Shown here: piece by piece, positions 33,827 to 42,139 of the stretch
How the letters are laid out: every line of letters begins with the position of its first letter
Position numbering within the stretch: position 1 is the stretch's first letter
Assembly: GCF_002343915.1 (NCBI RefSeq)
Contig: NZ_NETK01000001.1
Coordinates: 1,798,001 to 1,862,000, forward strand
Source of the DNA: Nannocystis exedens
GTDB lineage: Bacteria > Myxococcota_A > Polyangia > Nannocystales > Nannocystaceae
Reading direction: 5' to 3'
Length of the DNA: 64,000 nucleotides
Notes under the pieces: generated by a model
What the model was told of the DNA's origin: nothing
Database searches by the model: none
Seen by the model: only the letters and a program-made list of their open reading frames with translations
Position numbers and translations under genes: made by a program

Positions 33827-34920
33827 TCACATATCTCCGGCGACTCTCGAGTCGACGACCCCGAACGTCCAACTCAGGCGCTCGTCGACCCAGAAGACCT
33901 TGCGCAGGTGAAGCTCGAAGTTGCAGCAGAGCTCGAGCGGAATGGCGAACTGCTCGGCCATGTCCGTGGGTGTGCCGTCACCCATCCTGAGGGCCTCGCT
34001 GATCCCACCGTCCAGGACGTAGCGGCGATACGCCGGGTCGCGCGCAAGGTCGTCGCGCGAGTGGGTCCTGAATCCGCTCCATCTCCTGCCGCGGATCCGC
34101 CCGACAATCGCGTCGATTGCCTCTTTGAGACCAGGGAAGCCGGCCTCGTGCATCTCGTGGCCGAGCGGTGGCGGATGCCGTAGCCTCTCCGCCTCCTCAT
34201 CCTCGTCGCGGAGGTCGAGCTGCTGCCACAACCACGAGGGATCGTAGGCCGGCTCTTCCGCCGCAGCGCGACCTTGTACCTGTCCTCGAGTTCGCGCAGG
34301 CTCCCGACGAGCCGCGGGCGCAAGTCCTCCTCGCGCGCCGCCTGGAGCGGAGTGAGCTTCTTCAGCGTCGGTTCCGGCTCATCGAGCCAACGCGCGTAGT
34401 GCCGCTCGAGGCGCAGCTCCTCCGCGTCGCGGTCGGTCTCCCGCCGTGCGGCGGCCGAGTTGATGACCCGAAGTTTCTGCGGGACCGGCGGTCCGAGCTG
34501 TGCTTCGCGCCACGCTTGCCACCGGCGGTAGAAGAAGGGCGGCAAGGTCCTGAGCAAGTCTGTGTCCGACGCCCGCGGGCGCTCTCGCCTCAACGCGGTG
34601 AGGTGCTCGACCAGCTCAGCGCGTTGCCGGTCCCTCGGCACGTCGCGCTGTGGAAGGAAGCCGCCGTTGATCTCCGGGAGGGCCGAGGGACCAACCTGGA
34701 TGACACGCGCTGCGACAAGGTCTCCGCGCTGCACCTCCAACGGGAAGACGGTCTCGTAGACGAAGACTTCGCGGCCGTCGAGGACATCGCGGACTGTGAT
34801 CGTGTTCCCCTGTCGACGCCGGCCGAAATCCGAGGCGCAGCGCCGATGAGGCGTCAACGGTCAGCGGATGAGGATCAAGCAGCGCGTCAAGTTTTCGGCG
34901 AACGCTGGCGGGTCGGGTAA
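33827..34920 (-). pseudogene. frameshifted and truncated gene of unknown function beside the IS
   Basis: One frame gives ITVRDVLDGREVFVYETVFP, LEVQRGDLVAARVIQVGPSALPEINGGF and a helical region to KVALRRKSRP. After a frameshift near 34235 a second frame continues WQQLDLRDEDEEAERLRHPP to AGDM and a stop at 33827, only a few bases from the IS3 end. The RDVL.G.EVFVYE..FPLE..RGDLV.ARV pattern resembles the middle of uncharacterised SEC-C-type proteins (tentative). Stops also interrupt the expected upstream part. Clearly not functional as it stands. Confidence 0.55.
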
Positions 34921-34944
34921 AGGGAGCGTGGCCGCCAAAAAGGT

Positions 34945-34975
34945 GAGCGCTGAGAGGTAGCGACTCTCAGCGCTC
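34945..34975. repeat. perfect 12-bp inverted repeat at the left of the IS21-type element
   Basis: GAGCGCTGAGAG (34945-34956) and CTCTCAGCGCTC (34964-34975) around a 7-base loop. It could stop incoming transcription from the flank, as insulating hairpins in IS elements do, or be a transposase binding site. Confidence 0.6.
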
Positions 34976-35054
34976 GGTGTCGTAGCCAGCCGTACCCCAA
35001 AAGGACAGCCAACAAAGAAGCGACGGCAGGAGGGTACGGCGAGGGCTCGGGGAA

Positions 35055-35744
35055 GTCCAGCGGAGTGCGTGGCCGGGCACGTGGTCGATCGAGGACGAGA
35101 GCCAGCGACTGTTCAACTGCGGGAGGTGCCGGCGGCAGGTTTCGGTGTGCCGGGCCTGCGACCGCGGGCAGCGGTACTGCGGGAAGGACTGCGCGGCCCA
35201 GCAGCGGCTTGTGTCGGTGCGGGCGGCGAGGCGGCGGTACGCGCGGAGCATGCACGGCCGGCGGATGCACGCGAGGGCCGAGGCGAGGCGGCGCGCCGAG
35301 CGGCGGATGAAGATCGTGATGGATCACGGTCTAGCCACATCGGAGCCGGCGCCGATGCTCGACGAGCAGGTGGCCGAGGCCGGCGTGGTGCTGGTCGCCA
35401 TCTGCGGAGACGAGGACGATCGTGAGTCAATCGAGATGGAGAGCCCTGCTGCGGGTCTGCGAGCCGGACCTGCAGATCCTGGTGATCGACGGCGAGGGGG
35501 ATCGGCTGAAGGCCCGGCTGCCGCTGCACAGCGAGCACCCGCGGGCGCTGATGACGGTGCTGGAGGGGCTGGCGATGTGGCAGGGCCAGCGGCTCGGCGC
35601 TGTGCAGTATGTGGACGCGAGGGGTCCGGATTACATCGACTGGGCGTTTCCCAACGCGGATCTTCGCGGGCACCGCAGCCCGCTCGTGGATTTTTCCACG
35701 CGGGTGCACGGCGGCGCACGGAGACGGATCCGCGGCGTCGGTGA
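35055..35744 (+). CDS. zinc-ribbon-type small protein associated with the IS21 element
   Basis: The frame shows WSIEDESQRLFNCGRCRRQV, then CRACDRGQRYCGKDCAAQQR and a basic helical part (ARRRYARSMHGRRMHARAEARRRAERRM). The C..C...C..C.......C...C spacing suggests a zinc ribbon, and basic Zn-ribbon ORFs of this kind accompany some IS21/IS66-type transposases. The start is uncertain (GTG at 35055 or 35145). From about 35425 the same frame runs over the next gene, so the protein may really end near there. A role in transposition is inferred from position only. Confidence 0.5.
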   Translation, partial: VQRSAWPGTWSIEDESQRLFNCGRCRRQVSVCRACDRGQRYCGKDCAAQQRLVSVRAARRRYARSMHGRRMHARAEARRRAERRMKIVMDHGLATSEPAPMLDEQVAEAGVVLVAICGDEDDRESIEMESPAAGLRAGPADPGDRRRGGSAEGPAAAAQRAPAGADDGAGGAGDVAGPAARRCAVCGREGSGLHRLGVSQRGSSRAPQPARGFFHAGARRRTETDPRRR

Positions 35745-35781
35745 CTTCCGGCAGCTGCGCCTTCTCGGAGGTGACGTGTGA
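35422..35781 (+). CDS. small accessory protein of the IS21-type element
   Basis: 119 residues. [55 protein letters not shown] and [17 protein letters not shown] look like a compact alpha/beta fold. Starts inside the preceding frame and overlaps istA by four bases, so it is translated with the transposase genes. The family is unknown to me; its position suggests an element-specific accessory role rather than chromosomal function. Confidence 0.65.
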   Translation: MSQSRWRALLRVCEPDLQILVIDGEGDRLKARLPLHSEHPRALMTVLEGLAMWQGQRLGAVQYVDARGPDYIDWAFPNADLRGHRSPLVDFSTRVHGGARRRIRGVGDFRQLRLLGGDV

Positions 35782-37292
35782 AGACGCGGCCCGAAACCGA
35801 GGCGGAGATCGCCCGCCTGCATCACGCGGAGGGCTGGCCGATCGGGACGATCGCCGAGCAGCTCGGCGTGCACACGAGCGTCGTGACGCGCGTGCTCGGC
35901 CAGGCCGGCGTGGTGCCGGCGGTGACGATGCCGCGACCGTCGAAGGTCGATCCGTACTTGCCCTTCCTCCGCGAGATGCTGGAGAAGTACCCGCGGCTGC
36001 GGGCGAGCCGGCTGCTGCAGATGGTGCAGGCGCGCGGGTACACGGGGAAGTGCTCGCGCTTCCGCGAGATTGTCGCGTCGATCCGGCCGCGGCCGAAGGC
36101 CGAGGCGTACCTGCGCCTTGCGACCTTGCCCGGAGAACAGGGGCAGGTCGACTGGGCGCACTTCGGCAAGCTGCGCATCGGTCGGGCCGAGCGCCCGCTG
36201 ATGGCCTTCGTCATGGTCCTGAGCTGGTCGCGGATGGTGTACTTGCACTTCTTCTTCGACGCGCGCATGCCGAGCTTTCTGCGCGGGCATCAGCTGGCCT
36301 TCGAGACATTTGGCGGCGTGCCGCGCGAGCTCCTGTACGACAACCTCAAGAGCGCGGTGCTGGAGCGGGTCGGCGACGCGATCCGCTTCAACGAGACGCT
36401 GCTGCGCCTGGCCGGTCACTACCGCTTCGCGCCGAAGCCCTGCGCGCCGGCGCGGGGCAACGAGAAGGGGCGTGTGGAGCGGCGGATCCGCTACATCCGC
36501 GACAACTTCTTCGCCGCGCGCACCTACGAGGATCTCGACGACCTCAACGCCCAGGCCGCCGACTGGTGCGCGCGGATCGCCGCCGCACGCCCGTGCCCGG
36601 AGGATCGCGCCCGGACGGTCGGCGACGTCTTCGCCGAGGAGCGGCCACGGCTTCTGCCGCTGCCCGAGACGCGCTTCGCGTGCGACGAGGTCGTGCCGGT
36701 GCACGTCGGCAAGACGCCGTACGTGCGCTTCGACCTCAACGACTACTCGGTGCCGCACACCCACGTGCGCCGGCAGCTCGCGGTGGTCGCCGATCCGGAC
36801 ACCGTGCGGATCGTCGACGGGACCGCCGTCCTCGCCACGCACCCGCGTGCGTGGGGCCGCGACGAGCGCGTCGAGGATCCTGTGCACATCGAGGCGCTCG
36901 TCGCCGACAAGCGCGCCGCGCATCATCACCGCGGCATGGACCGCCTGCAGCACGCCGCGCCGCACAGCCGCGGCTTCCTGCATCGCTGCGCCGAGCGCGG
37001 GCAGAACCTCGGCAACGTGACCTGGCAGCTCGGGCGTCTGCTCGACCAGTACGGCGCCGCGGAGCTCGACGCCGCGCTCGCCGAGGCCAACGCCCGCGAA
37101 CTCGTCCATCCGCCGAGCGTGCGCCAGCTGCTCGAGCGGCGACGCGCCGACGAGGGCCGACCCGCGCCGCTGTCCGCCGAGGTGCCCACGAACCCGCGGC
37201 TGCGCGAGGTCGTCGTGAGGCCGCACGCGCTCGACTTGTACGACCGGCTGCGGCCGAAGGACGAGGAGGGTGACGATGACTCTCGCACCTGA
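35778..37292 (+). CDS. istA: IS21-family transposase IstA
   Basis: 504 residues. Helix-turn-helix at ~10-45 ([23 protein letters not shown]), then a DDE core: [11 protein letters not shown] (first Asp), [10 protein letters not shown] (second Asp), [21 protein letters not shown] (Glu region). The C-terminal part has the [14 protein letters not shown] strand-rich domain of the family. Length and order are normal and the frame is intact, so the element could be active. It overlaps istB by 23 bases. Confidence 0.95.
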   Translation: MKTRPETEAEIARLHHAEGWPIGTIAEQLGVHTSVVTRVLGQAGVVPAVTMPRPSKVDPYLPFLREMLEKYPRLRASRLLQMVQARGYTGKCSRFREIVASIRPRPKAEAYLRLATLPGEQGQVDWAHFGKLRIGRAERPLMAFVMVLSWSRMVYLHFFFDARMPSFLRGHQLAFETFGGVPRELLYDNLKSAVLERVGDAIRFNETLLRLAGHYRFAPKPCAPARGNEKGRVERRIRYIRDNFFAARTYEDLDDLNAQAADWCARIAAARPCPEDRARTVGDVFAEERPRLLPLPETRFACDEVVPVHVGKTPYVRFDLNDYSVPHTHVRRQLAVVADPDTVRIVDGTAVLATHPRAWGRDERVEDPVHIEALVADKRAAHHHRGMDRLQHAAPHSRGFLHRCAERGQNLGNVTWQLGRLLDQYGAAELDAALAEANARELVHPPSVRQLLERRRADEGRPAPLSAEVPTNPRLREVVVRPHALDLYDRLRPKDEEGDDDSRT

Positions 37293-38031
37293 CGATGCCC
37301 TGCGAAGACGCGCTCTGGGCCTCGGCCTGCATGGCCTGTACGCACGCTGGGACGAGGTCGCCCGCGAGCCGTGGCTGCGCACCGTCCTCGACATCGAGGA
37401 GCACGAGCGAAAGCGTCGCAGCCTCGAGCGCCGCATGCTCGCCGCCAAGCTGACCGCGATGAAGCCGATCGCCGACTACGACTGGAAGCACCCGAAGCTC
37501 GACCGCGCCCTCGTCGACGAACTCTTCGAGCTCGGCTTCATCCGCGAGGCCGTCAACGTCGTCTTCCTCGGCCCCAACGGCGTCGGCAAGACCATGCTCG
37601 CGCAAAACCTCGCCCACCACGCCGTCCTGCAGGGCTACACCGCCCGCTTCACGACCGCCTCCGCGATGCTCGGTGACCTCGCCGCGCAGGACGGCGCCGC
37701 CGCGCTGCGCCGTCGCCTGCACCGCTACGTCAAGCCCGCGCTGCTCGTCGTCGACGAGCTCGGCTACCTGCCCTACAGCAACCGCTACGCCGACCTGCTC
37801 TTCGAGGTCGTCTCCCAGCGATACACCAAGGCGCCGGTCGTGATCACCACCAATCGGCCCTTCAGCGAGTGGGCCGCCGTCTTCCACAGCGCCTCCTGCG
37901 TCGGCACCCTCCTCGATCGCCTCTGCCACAAGGTCGAGATCGTCGAGATCGCCGGCGAATCCTGGCGCCTCAAGGAAGCCAACGAACGCACCTCCCGTCG
38001 CCGTAGCCGTCCGCCAAAACCCCCAGGCTGA
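37270..38031 (+). CDS. istB: IS21-family ATPase helper IstB
   Basis: 253 residues from a GTG overlapping istA (an ATG follows at 37276). Walker A is [19 protein letters not shown], Walker [12 protein letters not shown], sensor region [12 protein letters not shown], and a terminal [23 protein letters not shown]. This is the DnaC-like ATPase that positions IstA on target DNA. Normal length. A GCCGGCGC/GCGCCGGC hairpin (38065-38083) follows 33 bases after the stop. Confidence 0.95.
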   Translation: MTMTLAPDDALRRRALGLGLHGLYARWDEVAREPWLRTVLDIEEHERKRRSLERRMLAAKLTAMKPIADYDWKHPKLDRALVDELFELGFIREAVNVVFLGPNGVGKTMLAQNLAHHAVLQGYTARFTTASAMLGDLAAQDGAAALRRRLHRYVKPALLVVDELGYLPYSNRYADLLFEVVSQRYTKAPVVITTNRPFSEWAAVFHSASCVGTLLDRLCHKVEIVEIAGESWRLKEANERTSRRRSRPPKPPG

Positions 38032-38064
38032 CCGCCCGCAGCCAGCTCCCGCATCACGTCCACG

Positions 38065-38083
38065 CCGGCGCTGTGCGCCGGCG
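38065..38083. terminator. GCCGGCGC/GCGCCGGC hairpin after istB
   Basis: Eight-base perfect arms with a 3-base loop at 38065-38072 and 38076-38083, about 30 bases past the istB stop. A very stable stem but no T-run. The bases after it contain ACACCGGCGCTAC twice (38101-38113 and about 38129-38141). Confidence 0.45.
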
Positions 38084-38338
38084 ATTTGCGTCGGCGTCCG
38101 ACACCGGCGCTACCCACCGGCGCCGGACACCGGCGCTACGCTGCGGATCGTGGCCGGCCACAACATCCCCGGCTCGACGTCGACGACCTCGTACAGGCGC
38201 CTCACCGTGGCCCGCATCATCAACAGGTAGCGGCCGCGTGGACGAACTCTTGCGCGGGCCGAACGTGCTCCCGCCGGAAGAACGAGCGCCCAGACCCCCG
38301 GAAAGGGCGCCCACGTCAGGCCGGAATTGGTGCCCAAG

Positions 38339-38623
38339 TCAGGGTTCAAACCCCAAATCGAACAGCTCGAAGCAGTAATTCTGCTGTGCGATGTTGCAGA
38401 TTGCACGGTCCGTCCCGGTCAGGCCTGAGCACTTCTTTTCCTGGAGCGTCGCAATGCACTGTCCCAAGTTGGGGAAGATGACGCCAGGCGGCGTGATGGG
38501 GCCGTTGTTCGGCGTCTGCGGCGCGTTGCCGATCTCGACGATCTCGCCGCCCTGTGAGACGGTGTCAGCTTGGATGGGGAGGAAGACGGAGAGCGCGCTG
38601 ACGAACATGGACGTGATGAGCAT
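38339..38623 (-). CDS. small secreted Cys-containing protein, probably truncated by the IS21 insertion
   Basis: 94 residues from the ATG at 38621-38623, set by a perfect ribosome site AAAGGAG eight bases upstream. The N-terminus MLITSMFVSALSVFLPIQAD is a signal peptide. The mature part has a Pro/Gly/Asn-rich loop and four cysteines (LGQCIATLQEKKCSGLTG, CNIAQQNYC). The last residues (FEP, stop) are read from the right end of the IS21-type element, so the natural C-terminus is probably lost. The function is unknown. Confidence 0.6.
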   Translation of the reverse strand: MLITSMFVSALSVFLPIQADTVSQGGEIVEIGNAPQTPNNGPITPPGVIFPNLGQCIATLQEKKCSGLTGTDRAICNIAQQNYCFELFDLGFEP

Positions 38624-38749
38624 GGTTGAACTCCTTTGCAGGCTCAAAACTGACGCCGTTCAGCAGCTCGGCCATGTTGAACAGAACACTGGTTGACGTA
38701 GGTTACTACGTTCGCACCGGACGAGTTCTACTCCGACGCCGGGCCTTGG

Positions 38750-39244
38750 ATGCGCTTCGGCGCCGCCGTCCTGCGCGAGGAATGCCGCGAGCGCTCGCCG
38801 GGGCGCTCGCTGGTGCTCGACCGCCTGGCGCAGGTGATCCTGGTCCACGGCATGCGTCGTCTCGGCGCGGGCGACATCGGCCGGCGCGCGAGCTGGCTGC
38901 GCGCCCTGGCCGATCCGCAGATCGGCGCGGCGCTGCGACAGATCCACGCCGACGTGGGCCGCCGCTGGGCGCTCGGCGAGCTCGCGGCAGCGGTCGGCAT
39001 GTCGCGCTCCGCGTTCGCGCTGCGGTTCACGCGGCTGGTCGGCAAGCCGCCGCTCGAATACGCGATTGCGTGGCGCATGCAGCTCGCCCGCGACGCGCTC
39101 CGCACCAGCGAGCGCCCGGTCGGCGAGCTGGGCTTCGCGCTCGGCTACGCGTCCGAGAGCGCGTTCAGCACGGCCTTCCGCCGCGAGGTCGGCGAGTCTC
39201 CGCGGGCGTTCCGCAGCCGCGCCCGCGCGGACGCGGCCGGGTGA
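38750..39244 (+). pseudogene. C-terminal part of an AraC-family regulator (N-terminal cupin missing)
   Basis: 164 residues: LDRLAQVILVHGMRRLGAGD is the end of the cupin-type sensor, then two HTH motifs (WALGELAAAVGMSRSAFALRF and VGELGFALGYASESAFSTAF) and the usual SPRAFR tail. Upstream codons (VTTFAPDEFYSDAGPW) read back only to a TAG at 38699, and there is no good start, so about 130 residues of the sensor are missing. This is consistent with loss during insertion of the neighbouring IS21 element. Could still bind DNA if translated from the ATG at 38750. Confidence 0.7.
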
Positions 39245-39274
39245 ATCATCGCGCGGGCGAGCGCGGCAAGATCG

Positions 39275-39522
39275 CCTGCCGTGATTTTGCTGGGGCGCGC
39301 GGCGAGTGGTGACTACTGTGATGCGCGGCGCGTCCTTCCCCTGTCTTGTGCCCGCCTGGTGCTCGTCGCGCGCCTCCCTGTGCTTCTCGCGCTGGCGCCC
39401 GCGTGCCGGACGAGGCGCCCGAGTCGCCCGTGGACCGATACCTGCCAAGCACGTTGCGGCCGACATGCTCAAATGTTACGAGGACGGGCTCGTCGAGTGC
39501 TCCGCAGGAGCCGGAATCTCAC
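39275..39522 (+). pseudogene. possible degenerate small lipoprotein
   Basis: The pieces VLVARLPVLLALAPAC (a lipobox), DEAPESPVDRYLPS and KHVAADMLKCYEDGLVECSAGAG lie in three different frames between 39345 and 39520. Together they look like one small lipoprotein broken by frameshifts, but each piece is short and this may be chance. Confidence 0.3.
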
Positions 39523-40059
39523 ATGACATCCGCCACCAACCTCCGCCAGGCAGTCGAACTCCATCTCATCCCATTCGTGCGACCCATCGGGATGTCCAAG
39601 ATGGCGAATCGTGGCCCCGTTCGACCGGGGGTGGTGGCGTGTACGCTCGGTCGTGCGCTCGGCGACGGCCGCAGCTCGGTGTTGCAGGTCTGGTGCGAGG
39701 TTCCGGAGCTCGCCGCCCCGGTCGAGGTCGCCATGTCGACGCCCAAGTGCCAGGCGGCTGTTCTGGCCGGCCCACACCGGTGGTCGCACCGCTTGGTGTC
39801 CGGCGAGATCGACCCCACGGAGCGCCCCGCGACGATCATCGTCGTCAGCGCCAACCTTGTCGTCCTCGACGCCGGTGGCCGGCGCGTGAGCTTTAAGTTT
39901 CCCGTCCAAGACATCAGCAAGGCCGATGCGGCCCATGTCTCGGGTTGGTGGACCACGCCAGCCGGCACGCAGGCAGCCACGGTCCTTCGGATCGGCGACC
40001 GAACATGGCACTTCGAGCCATCTGGGAAGCTCTTGCCGACCCCCGTCGCTGCACCATAA
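39523..40059 (+). CDS. protein of unknown function
   Basis: 178 residues from the ATG at 39523, with GCAGGAG 12 bases upstream. Mixed alpha/beta with an extended strand-rich middle (RPATIIVVSANLVVLDAGGRRVSFKFPVQDISKADAAH) and a C-terminal TWHFEPSGKLLP. No signal peptide or membrane segment. Its end lies 20 bases before the DUF6891-like gene, suggesting one operon. I do not recognise the family; the strand pattern could be a small PH-like or beta-sandwich domain. Confidence 0.65.
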   Translation: MTSATNLRQAVELHLIPFVRPIGMSKMANRGPVRPGVVACTLGRALGDGRSSVLQVWCEVPELAAPVEVAMSTPKCQAAVLAGPHRWSHRLVSGEIDPTERPATIIVVSANLVVLDAGGRRVSFKFPVQDISKADAAHVSGWWTTPAGTQAATVLRIGDRTWHFEPSGKLLPTPVAAP

Positions 40060-40079
40060 TCAGTCGAGACCCGAGCCTG

Positions 40080-41099
40080 ATGCTACGCGACGAGTCCGAC
40101 CCGTACTCTGCACCCGTCTTCCTGGAGTCGTGGGCGCTCGAGATCCGCGCGGGTTACACCCCCGCGGAGGAGCTCGACGTCACCGAGCGTTTGAACGAGT
40201 ACCTGGACCCCGACGTCCCGCCGAACGTCGAGGCCCGTCTGGTCGCAGAGGTCACCCGGGAGACGGAGCGGCTCCTCCGCGAGGCGCAAGCGGCCGAGGC
40301 GGGCTGGGCCGGCCCGACGATGAACGACCGCATCGCGGCCGCGTTCGCCGATCTGCGCACCCGAGGCATCTTCGCCAGGGAGTGCGCCGGTCTCACGATT
40401 CAAGACGGTTGGGGGTACGTGGGCCTCGAGGCGCAAGCAAGCCACGAAGGCGCCGTGTTCTTCCACCAGCAGGATGTGTTCGACGCACTCCACGGAATGA
40501 GCCTGCCGCTCGCGTTCGGGGGCGCGGGGGAGCGAGCCGAGGATCCGGCACAGGCGCGCGCGATCGCCGTCTCGGCCCTGGAGTCGCTCGCGGGCCGCGG
40601 CGTGCCTGCGGCGTGGACCGGCAGGGTCGAGGATCGCATCGAGATCCTGCCGTTCGCGTGGCAGCGCCGACGATGGACAGCCGCTCCCCGAGAGATCCAC
40701 GGAGCCGCGGCGTGGCAGCCAGGCACGAGGCAACTCGCGGTCTTCTCGGTGTCCCCCGCAGACCTCGAGCAGTTCATGGCGCCTGTCCGCGCCTACCGCA
40801 CCACTTTTGGCTTCGACGCGATGCTCTCCATCCTCATGCGTGGCGCCTGGAAGTCGCTCGGCGGAGAGCGCGGGCAGGTCGGGCACGGGGGCGAGCCACA
40901 CGTGTTCGTGCGCGCCGGGGAGGTGACCTGGATGATGCCCCGAAACGCGCTGGCGAACCTCGAGCCCGGCCAGGCCGCGGCGATTCGACGGCGGGCGATG
41001 ACGGCCACGCGCCTCGCTGCTGGAACGATGGGGACAGGCGACAAACCGATCGCGGCTGGAGGCGAGGCCCGTCCGCGGCCGTGGTGGAAGGTCTGGTGA
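40080..41099 (+). CDS. DUF6891-like protein
   Basis: 339 residues from the ATG at 40080 (an upstream ATG overlaps the previous gene and is less likely). VTRETERLLREAQAAEAGWAGPTMNDRIAAAF, then LRTRGIFARECAGLTIQDGW and GAVFFHQQDVFDALHGMSLPLAFG follow the pattern of DUF6891 proteins. The C-terminal ~110 residues (APVRAYRTTFGFDAMLSIL, GEPHVFVRAGEVTWMMPRNALANLEP) are an extra part. Function of the family is unknown. Probably co-transcribed with the preceding gene. Confidence 0.7.
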   Translation: MLRDESDPYSAPVFLESWALEIRAGYTPAEELDVTERLNEYLDPDVPPNVEARLVAEVTRETERLLREAQAAEAGWAGPTMNDRIAAAFADLRTRGIFARECAGLTIQDGWGYVGLEAQASHEGAVFFHQQDVFDALHGMSLPLAFGGAGERAEDPAQARAIAVSALESLAGRGVPAAWTGRVEDRIEILPFAWQRRRWTAAPREIHGAAAWQPGTRQLAVFSVSPADLEQFMAPVRAYRTTFGFDAMLSILMRGAWKSLGGERGQVGHGGEPHVFVRAGEVTWMMPRNALANLEPGQAAAIRRRAMTATRLAAGTMGTGDKPIAAGGEARPRPWWKVW

Positions 41100-41178
41100 A
41101 GCGGACGGATGTCCTTGGCCTGCGTCGTCAGGCGAGGTCGACCTGGATCCGCTCGTTGCCGCCATTCCGGAGTCAGCC

Positions 41179-41379
41179 ATGCCCGACCCAACCCGGCTGG
41201 CGAACACCCCGAACCAGGACAGCGCGGCCCTTCCCCTGGGGATTTCGTTCGGCGCCGCCGCAGGGGTCATCCTCGGAGGGGTCACGGGGGACTGGGGCGT
41301 CTGGCTCCCCATCGGGATGGGTGTCGGAACGGCCGTCGGAATCGCGTTGGCAGCGGCCGGCCGCTCGAAGGACCCGTAG
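41179..41379 (+). CDS. small glycine-rich membrane protein
   Basis: 66 residues. Two short hydrophobic stretches (LPLGISFGAAAGVILGGV and WLPIGMGVGTAVGIALAAAG), each Gly-rich with GxxxG-like spacing, form a helical hairpin. Such small two-helix proteins with a polar N-terminus are common; function unknown. It lies between the DUF6891-like gene and the IS1380 remnant. Confidence 0.6.
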   Translation: MPDPTRLANTPNQDSAALPLGISFGAAAGVILGGVTGDWGVWLPIGMGVGTAVGIALAAAGRSKDP

Positions 41380-41507
41380 CGGTGGCGTCTACGCTGGGCC
41401 AAGCAAACGGCCAGCAACGCGCGCCTCGAGGCGTGGAAGAAGAGATCGGTTGCCTGACGCACACGAAATGGCGGGCGTTACGGCGCGACCGGAAGGAGCT
41501 CGTGACT

Positions 41508-41823
41508 CGTGGTGGATCGCCAGCAGCTCGGCTTCTTCGTCGACCGCACCAGCGCCCACACGCTGCGCGCCAACCAGCTCCGCCTGTGGCTCTCGTCCGT
41601 CGCCTACATGATCCTCAACGAGCTCCGCCGGATCACCCTCGCCGGCACCGAGCTCGCCCACGCCCAGGTCTCCACGATCCGCACGCGCCTGCTCAAGATC
41701 GGCGCCATCGTCACCACCTCGGTCCGCAGGATCCGCGTCTCCCTAAGCTCGGTCTTCCCCCTCCAGCACGTGTGGTGGCGCGTCCTCGAGAACATCCACC
41801 GCCATCACGTCATGAGACGCTGA
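41508..41823 (+). pseudogene. IS1380 transposase, C-terminal fragment
   Basis: About 105 residues align with the end of the full transposase at 44091: SSVAYMILNELRR, GTELAHAQVSTIRTRLLKIG and FPLQHVWWRVLENIHRHHVMRR. The catalytic core is missing. A few substitutions (F/L, V/A, I/L) show that the two copies have diverged slightly. Confidence 0.85.
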
Positions 41824-42065
41824 CGGCCCTCGCCATCCGTCACACAATGGTGCGCTGCGCTGCGCGCCGGGATTCGTCTGTCCTTATGGCAGGTCACTCA
41901 AAACGCGTAGCCGGCTTTGTAATCCCTCTTACAGCTCGATCTCGCGCCAGCCCCGGGCGTAACGAGCGCGGCCTCCCGGCTCACGTCGACGGCGTCCAAC
42001 ATCCTCCCACCAAGCCGCCTGACAGCCGCTTGGCGGGCCCCACCTATCCTTGGTGAGAATTCGGG
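41508..42065 (+). mobile_element. truncated IS1380-family element (3' end only)
   Basis: Contains the last ~105 codons of an IS1380 transposase (QQLGFFVDRTSAHTLRANQL to IHRHHVMRR) and its right flank to a degenerate end GTGAGAATTCGGGCTAG (42053-42069). It matches closely the corresponding part of the complete copy at 43847-45597 but in opposite orientation. The 5' two-thirds of the element are gone. Confidence 0.85.
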
Positions 42066-42139
42066 CTAGTGCTCCGAGCGTTCTTGTACTCGACACCTCT
42101 ACGAAACTCCCTCTTGGAACCGCTTAAGCGCGAGACAGG

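Larger units (their letters stand above)
34921..38345 (+). mobile_element. IS21-family element with two accessory ORFs (approximate ends)
   Basis: Contains istA and istB plus two small genes upstream. The left part holds a perfect 12-bp hairpin at 34945-34975. The right end has the GGCGCCCACGTCAGGCCGGAAT-type sequence commonly seen downstream of IS21-like istB genes (38300-38345), after which an unrelated small gene is cut. Exact ends are inferred, since I could not find clean terminal repeats by eye. Confidence 0.75.

Noticed and set aside
38110..38240. minus-strand frame YLLMMRATVRRLYEVVDVEPGM as a gene
   Set aside because: Reads like protein for ~30 codons but lies within the IS21 end with no start; too short to support.
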